Shown one piece after another: positions 59,892 to 64,000 of a stretch of 64,000 nt of DNA. The DNA is from CAWCQC01 sp963819905. GTDB lineage: Bacteria; Actinomycetota; Thermoleophilia; Gaiellales; Gaiellaceae. Every line of letters starts with the position of its first letter. Positions within the stretch are counted from its first letter, which is position 1. The stretch is taken from the NCBI GenBank assembly GCA_963819905.1, contig CAWFXP010000010.1, forward strand, positions 1-64,000, read 5' to 3'. The translations under genes and the position numbers were made by a program. Below the pieces are notes generated by a model. That model was not told the origin of the DNA. It did not search any database and saw only the letters and a list, made by a program, of their open reading frames with translations.

Positions 59892-60950
59892 GTGCCAGGC
59901 GGAATCCGACGGCTCGCGGAGGCCGACGCGCTGGCCTTCGCTCGCGCGGTGCTCCTCGAAGCGGGCTTCGGCGGGGCCGACGCCGAGGCGTGCGCCGACT
60001 TGCTCGTCGAGACGTCGCTTCGCGGAATCGACTCGCACGGAGTCGTGACGCTCCTCCCGGTCTTCGCCGAGCAGGCCCGAAACGGCGTCGGCCGCCCCGG
60101 GGCAGAGCCGGCCATCGTCAGGCACGAGGGTGCGGTTGCGGTCGTCGAAGGACGGGGCGCCTCGGGCCCCCGCTCGGCCCGCGCCGGGCTTGAGGCGGCG
60201 ATGGAACGGGCGGGGAGGCTGGGAGTCGGCGCCGCCGTGACACGCCAGGTCGGCTACTTCGGCGCCCTCTGGTGGAGCGTCTCGCCGGCGGCGGAGCAGG
60301 GGCTGGTGGCCATCTCGATGACGAACGCCATGGCCGTCGTCGCCCCGGCCGGCGGGCGGGAGGCGCTGCACGGGACGAACCCGATCGCGGTCGCGATTCC
60401 CGGCGACCCCGACCCCGTGATCGTCGACATGCGCACGAACGTCTTCCGGATGGCCGACTACTGGCAGAGCATCGCCAGCGGCGCCCCGCTCCCGCCGGAC
60501 AGCGGGCTCGTGCGAAGCGACGGGTCGCCCGTCACCGACGTGGCCGAGATCGACGACGCCGTGTACCTGCCGCTGGCAGGCGGGAAGGGCTACGGGCTGG
60601 GCATCGTCGTCGACGTCCTCACGGCCGCGCTCGCGGGAAGCCCGATCGGGCGCGAGGTGGTCTGGGAGACGGAACGGGACGACCTCGCGGCGTTCTTCCT
60701 CGTGCTCGACCCGGGGTTCTTCGGTGATCCTGCCCGCTTCGCCGACGGGGTCAGGCGCCTGGCCGAGCAGGCGCGTGCGACGCTGCCGGTCGACGAGGGG
60801 AGCCCGGTCCGGCTTCCGGGCGAGCGCGGCGCGGCCGAACGGGGCCCGCGGCGGAGGGACGGCATTCCCGTCGACCCGACGCTCTGGGCGCTGCTCGAGG
60901 AGCGCCTCGCGGCGCTCGACGTCGGCGTACCGCTCCCGCCGCTTCGCTGA
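59892..60950 (+). CDS. Malate/L-lactate dehydrogenase family (Ldh2) oxidoreductase
   Basis: A 352-residue NAD(P)-dependent dehydrogenase of the Ldh2/MDH2 fold: RGIDSHGVVTLLPVFAEQARNG (catalytic His region, about 45-65), GLVAISMTNAMAVVAPAGGREALHGTNPIAVAIPG (NAD-binding), LPLAGGKGYGLGIVVDVLTAAL. The usual NSxHFG substrate motif reads TRQVGYFG, so specificity may differ. Substrates in the family include malate, lactate, ureidoglycolate and 2-oxo sugar acids. Starts at GTG 59892. Convergent with clpS. Confidence 0.87.
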   Translation: MPGGIRRLAEADALAFARAVLLEAGFGGADAEACADLLVETSLRGIDSHGVVTLLPVFAEQARNGVGRPGAEPAIVRHEGAVAVVEGRGASGPRSARAGLEAAMERAGRLGVGAAVTRQVGYFGALWWSVSPAAEQGLVAISMTNAMAVVAPAGGREALHGTNPIAVAIPGDPDPVIVDMRTNVFRMADYWQSIASGAPLPPDSGLVRSDGSPVTDVAEIDDAVYLPLAGGKGYGLGIVVDVLTAALAGSPIGREVVWETERDDLAAFFLVLDPGFFGDPARFADGVRRLAEQARATLPVDEGSPVRLPGERGAAERGPRRRDGIPVDPTLWALLEERLAALDVGVPLPPLR

Positions 60951-60956
60951 GGAGCC

Positions 60957-61253
60957 CTACCGCTCGAGCGGAGCCATCGTCAGCCCACGACCGCCGAGCT
61001 CCTCGCGGTAGTGCTCGGCCCGTTCCTTGTGACCCGACCAGACGACCGCCCGGCCGCGCGTGTGGATGCGATTTGCGAGCGCCATCCCGCCGTCGTAGGT
61101 GACGCCGGGGATCACGCTGGCGAGAGCGAAGGCGACCCCCTGGAAGGTGTTGTGGTCGTCGTTCAGGACGACGACGTGCCACGGATCGCCCAGGCCGCTT
61201 CCCGATCCGCGGTCGAGGCGTTCCTTCGGTGGGGTGACGGTCTGCGGTGTCAT
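60957..61253 (-). CDS. clpS: ATP-dependent Clp protease adaptor ClpS
   Basis: A 98-residue ClpS: WHVVVLNDDHNTFQGVAFALASVIPGVTYDGGMALANRIHTRGRAVVWSG covers the N-degron pocket (NDDHNT, with the Asp pair and His of the fold) and the ClpA/ClpC-binding helix. It delivers substrates with destabilising N-terminal residues to ClpAP/ClpCP. ATG 61253 is chosen because GAGGAG ends 4 nt upstream; a longer form from an ATG at 61274 is possible. Confidence 0.9.
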   Translation of the reverse strand: MTPQTVTPPKERLDRGSGSGLGDPWHVVVLNDDHNTFQGVAFALASVIPGVTYDGGMALANRIHTRGRAVVWSGHKERAEHYREELGGRGLTMAPLER

Positions 61254-61284
61254 CGGCTCCTCTACACCTACCATATGCGGCCCC

Positions 61285-61983
61285 GTGGAGCCCCTCGTCA
61301 GCGTCATCGTCGCCACCCTCGACGAGGAGGCGATGCTGCCGGCCGCGCTCGACCGGCTCGCCCTCCTCCCCGGCAACCCCGAGGTGATCGTCGCCGACGG
61401 AGGGTCGCGGGACGCGACCGTCGCGGCGGCACAGCGGCACCCGCTCCGGCCGCGAGTCCTCGAGGCAAGCCACGGCTCGCCGGGACGGGGCGCCCAGCTG
61501 AACGCGGCCGCGGCCGCGGCGCGGGGAGAGGTTCTCCTCTTCCTGCATGCCGACACACGGCTGCCGCTGAGCTCGACCGCGACCGTGGCGGCGGCGCTCG
61601 CCGACCCGAGGAACGTCGGCGGGAACTTCGAGCTTCGCTTCGACGGGGGCGAGCGGTTCTCGGACGTCCTGGCGCGGCTCTACCGGCTGCTCCGCCGAGC
61701 CGGCGTCTACTACGGCGACTCGGCGATCTTCGTTCGCGCCGATCTCTTCGCCCGCCTCGGCGGCTTCCGGGCGCTTCCGGTCCTCGACGACTTCGACTTC
61801 GTGCGGCGGCTCGAGCGGGCCGGCCGAACCGTCTGCCTTCCCGGGCCGGCGGTGACGTCGGCTCGGCGCTGGCGCGCAAACGGCGCGGCGGCGACGCTGG
61901 CCACCTGGCTCGCCGTGCAGGGCCTCTTCCTGCTCGGCGTTCCGGCTTCGCGCCTCGCTTCGCTCTACCGCGCCGCGCGCTGA
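61285..61983 (+). CDS. Family 2 glycosyltransferase, TIGR04283-like
   Basis: A 232-residue GT-A enzyme: SVIVATLDEEAMLPAALDRLALL, EVIVADGGSRDATVAAA (first Asp), SPGRGAQLNAAAAAARGEVLLFLHADTRLP (DxD-like HAD), YYGDSAIFVRADLFARLGGFR and LDDFDFVRRLERAG. The RGAQxNAGA-like and LLFLHADT features are those of the rSAM/selenodomain-associated transferase 2 group. The GTG at 61285 is the start in this frame. A 13-bp inverted repeat terminator follows. Confidence 0.85.
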   Translation: MEPLVSVIVATLDEEAMLPAALDRLALLPGNPEVIVADGGSRDATVAAAQRHPLRPRVLEASHGSPGRGAQLNAAAAAARGEVLLFLHADTRLPLSSTATVAAALADPRNVGGNFELRFDGGERFSDVLARLYRLLRRAGVYYGDSAIFVRADLFARLGGFRALPVLDDFDFVRRLERAGRTVCLPGPAVTSARRWRANGAAATLATWLAVQGLFLLGVPASRLASLYRAAR

Positions 61984-61995
61984 GCGCACGAACGC

Positions 61996-62027
61996 GGAAG
62001 CGCGGGCCGGCCGTGGCCCGCGCTTCC
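61996..62027. terminator. Perfect 13-bp inverted repeat between convergent genes
   Basis: GGAAGCGCGGGCC (61996-62008) and GGCCCGCGCTTCC (62015-62027) are exact reverse complements with a 6-nt loop (GGCCGT), placed 12 nt after the glycosyltransferase stop and 31 nt before the end of the convergent gene. It is the strongest hairpin in the window and most likely a bidirectional terminator. Confidence 0.75.
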
Positions 62028-62058
62028 CGTCCGCCCCGGGGGATGGCGGCCTTGTTGA

Positions 62059-62526
62059 TCAGGCAGTCGCGACGTCCCCTTCGCGACGGCGGCTCACGAG
62101 GATCGCGACGCCCGCGCTGAGAAGCAGGCAGGCGATGATCGCGGCCCCGATCGCGACGTCTCCCGAGCTGGTCGAGCCGGGCGAGTCGGCGACGAGGTCG
62201 CCGGGAAAGCGCCTGACGGGCGGAGAGGTCGGCTCCGACACCGGCGTTCCTTCGGTCCCGACGAACTTCTCGACCGGAAGCGGCGCCGGCGTCGGCTCGA
62301 CGAACTTCTCGACGGCGAGCGGCACAGGCCTCGTCTCCACGAACTTCTCGGTCGGCAGCGCGACGATCTGCGCGGGCTGCTCGGCAGCGAGCGCGTCATG
62401 CTGCGGCGGCGGCCCGAGCGTTACTGCCCCCGCTACGGGAAGGACGGTCGCGGCCGCGGCGACCACTGCGAAACCGAGGATCCAGGCGCGGATCCGGCGG
62501 CGGCGCTTGTACGTCTTGGTGAACAT
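62059..62526 (-). CDS. Secreted or membrane-anchored protein with three EKFV repeats
   Basis: A 155-residue protein with a basic N-terminus (MFTKTYKRRRRIR) and a signal/anchor helix (AWILGFAVVAAAATVLPVAGA), a proline-rich stalk with three repeats of the form LPTEKFVETRPVP / LAVEKFVEPTPAP / LPVEKFVGTEGTP, then a C-terminal helix (VAIGAAIIACLLLSAGVAILV) and a basic tail. RBS GGGAGG ends 6 nt before the ATG. The layout suggests a stalk outside the membrane between two anchors, or an LPxTG-less surface protein. No family recognised. Confidence 0.7.
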   Translation of the reverse strand: MFTKTYKRRRRIRAWILGFAVVAAAATVLPVAGAVTLGPPPQHDALAAEQPAQIVALPTEKFVETRPVPLAVEKFVEPTPAPLPVEKFVGTEGTPVSEPTSPPVRRFPGDLVADSPGSTSSGDVAIGAAIIACLLLSAGVAILVSRRREGDVATA

Positions 62527-62691
62527 CGTTTCCTCCCTGATTTGCCGGAGGCCCCTGCGACCCCCTCGTGCCAGGAGCGTCACGGACGCCGCTTTCGAGT
62601 CGCTAAGCGGGGGCTAAACCTGGCCTTTCGAATCGCGGCCGCCGCGGCCGTGCCCTTCCGTGCTACGTTCCGCGCCCAGAGCGCACTCACG

Positions 62692-64000
62692 ATGGACTAC
62701 CGCATTCTCGGCCCGCTCCACGTGGTCGACGGCGACCGCTCGATCCCGCTCAGCGGGGCCAAGCAGCGCGCCCTGCTGGCCATGTTGCTCCTCGAGGCGA
62801 ACCACGTCGTCTCGACCGACCGGCTGATCGACCGGCTCTGGGGAGACGACCCACCGGAGACCGCGACGACCGCGCTCCAGGTCTACGTCTCGCGGCTCCG
62901 GACGGCCCTGGAGCCGAATCGGGCACCCGGTGACGCCGGCACCATCATCGTCACGCAGTCGCCCGGCTACGTTCTCCGAGCCGGGCCCGACGAGCTCGAC
63001 CTGGCGCGGTTCGAGCGGCTGACCGCCGAGGCGGAGAGCGCGCGGACGGCAGGCGACCAGAAGCGCGCCGCCGAGCTCCTCCGGGAAGCGGTCGGGCTCT
63101 GGCGCGGAGCGGCCCTCGCCGATCTCGCCTTCGAGCCGTTCGCGCAGCCCGAGATCGCCCGCCTCGAGGAGCTGCGGCTCCTCGCGGTCGAGGAGCGCAT
63201 CGACGCGGAGCTCGAGCTCGGCCGTCACGCGCAGCTGGTCGGCGAGCTCGAGAGCCTGGTCGTCGTCCACCCTCTGCGCGAGCGGCTGCGCTGCCTCCTC
63301 GTCATCGCCCTCTACCGCTCCGGCCGCCAGGCGGAGGCGCTCGAGGCCTTCAACGCGGCCAAGGCGACCCTCCTCGACGAGCTCGGCATCGAGCCGAGCC
63401 CGGCGCTCGCCCGGCTCGAGCGCGCAATTCTCGTCCAGGACCCCTCGCTCGACGCGCCGGCGGCTCCCGAGAGGCCCGTCCGGGAGCCGCTGGCCGCCTC
63501 CCCTGCTGCGGTGACGCAGCCGGCGGGGCCGCCGGCCGCGGTGGTGCCGCACGAGCAGCGGAAGATCGTCACCGTCGTCTTCACCGACATCGTCGAGTCG
63601 ACGATGATGGGAGAAGCGCTCGACCCCGAGCGGCTTCGCCGTGTCATGGGGCGGTACTTCGACACCGTCTCCCGGGCGCTCGAGCGGCATGGCGGGACGG
63701 TCGAGAAGTACATCGGGGACGCCGTGCTCGCGGTGTTCGGCATTCCGTTCCTGCACGAGGACGACGCGCTGCGAGCGGTTCGCGCAGCCGTCGAGGCGCG
63801 CGGAGCGCTCGAGTCGTTGAACGACGAGCTCGAGAGCGACTGGGGCGTGCGGATCGCCGTCCGCACCGGCGTCAACACCGGCGAGGTCGTCGCCGCCAAC
63901 GGCTCGCAAGGCGCGTCGTTCGCGACCGGGCGGGCGCTGAACGTCGCGGCCCGCCTCGAGCAGGCGGCTCCCGCAGGCGCCATTCTGATCGGCGAGGACA
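62692..64000 (+). CDS. SARP/BTAD transcriptional activator fused to an adenylate cyclase domain (partial)
   Basis: At least 436 residues, cut by the right edge. Residues about 1-90 are an OmpR-type winged helix (YRILGPLHVVDGDRSIPL, ATTALQVYVSRLRTALEP), 95-240 a BTAD (bacterial transcriptional activator) helical repeat, then a Pro/Ala linker and a class III nucleotide cyclase domain: KIVTVVFTDIVESTMMGEAL (first metal Asp), HGGTVEKYIGDAVLAVFGIP (second metal Asp), VRTGVNTGEVVA. Such proteins usually continue into an AAA/TPR ATPase half. Presumably a cyclase-linked regulator; ATG at 62692 fits the domain start. Confidence 0.88.
   Translation, partial: MDYRILGPLHVVDGDRSIPLSGAKQRALLAMLLLEANHVVSTDRLIDRLWGDDPPETATTALQVYVSRLRTALEPNRAPGDAGTIIVTQSPGYVLRAGPDELDLARFERLTAEAESARTAGDQKRAAELLREAVGLWRGAALADLAFEPFAQPEIARLEELRLLAVEERIDAELELGRHAQLVGELESLVVVHPLRERLRCLLVIALYRSGRQAEALEAFNAAKATLLDELGIEPSPALARLERAILVQDPSLDAPAAPERPVREPLAASPAAVTQPAGPPAAVVPHEQRKIVTVVFTDIVESTMMGEALDPERLRRVMGRYFDTVSRALERHGGTVEKYIGDAVLAVFGIPFLHEDDALRAVRAAVEARGALESLNDELESDWGVRIAVRTGVNTGEVVAANGSQGASFATGRALNVAARLEQAAPAGAILIGED

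Noticed and set aside
61268..61290. ATG at 61274 within CATATG as start of the TIGR04283-like glycosyltransferase
   Set aside because: It is out of frame with the enzyme; the GTG at 61285 is in frame and precedes the conserved SVIVATLDEE.
1..64000. tRNA/rRNA genes, CRISPR arrays, insertion sequences, prophage or integrase attachment sites
   Set aside because: None seen. Gaps are short, the repeats found are single hairpins or operators, and no transposase, integrase or cas-like protein occurs. The holin-like domain alone is not evidence of phage.

Overview
The window is about 64 kb of very GC-rich (roughly 70%) bacterial chromosome, densely packed on both strands, with many 4-bp ATGA/GTGA overlaps and frequent GTG starts. 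Gene content (two DUF2252 proteins, DUF6325/DUF1269 proteins, GAP family, SARP-cyclase regulator, LarABCE) suggests an actinobacterium of the Thermoleophilia (Gaiellales/Solirubrobacterales) type, probably an uncultured lineage. This is inferred from gene families and composition; there is no rRNA, tRNA, CRISPR array or insertion sequence to anchor it.

Layout. 1-11.9 kb is mostly envelope and ion functions: a radical SAM maturase cut by the left edge, DUF2252, a ClC channel, a small-protein operon (DUF1269, DUF6325, a 19-residue Arg-rich peptide), a holin-like/phosphodiesterase fusion, two potassium channels and an aquaporin. 11.9-20.2 kb holds a glycogen-debranching/SCP2 fusion broken by three single-base insertions, a methyltransferase, a DUF192 lipoprotein, a DsbA-like protein with an in-frame TGA at its redox cysteine, CorA, a site-2 protease and a thiolase. 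20.2-31.9 kb is minus-strand: amidase, then what looks like one catabolic operon (oxidoreductase, cupin, PEP-hydrolase-like TIM barrel, Tm-1-like UPF0261, complete Liv-type ABC importer) headed by a broken LacI regulator. Divergent from it, 31.9-36.1 kb carries a ThDP enzyme, a ChlI/VWA chelatase whose two parts are joined by a probable -1 frameshift, and an unknown protein.

36-44.6 kb contains LarA and the nickel-pincer cofactor genes larB, larC and larE, separated by small genes and a 310-bp regulatory segment full of inverted repeats. A DHA2 transporter upstream of larB is an internally deleted remnant. 45.3-51.9 kb is a tightly coupled operon for a molybdenum hydroxylase (three subunits), an acyl-CoA ligase and an enoyl-CoA hydratase, followed by an XRE-cupin regulator. 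52-64 kb is mixed: membrane proteins, two glycosyltransferases, a second DUF2252, an MBL-fold hydrolase, a flippase-like protein, an Ldh2-type dehydrogenase, ClpS, and a SARP/adenylate-cyclase regulator that runs off the right edge.

The two observations most worth testing are the DsbA-like gene (possible selenocysteine UGA with a SECIS-like hairpin) and the chelatase gene (slippery heptamer GGGAAAA plus hairpins at the frame change). Both must be weighed against at least six single-base frame breaks elsewhere, which show that this sequence contains either read errors or several decaying genes.
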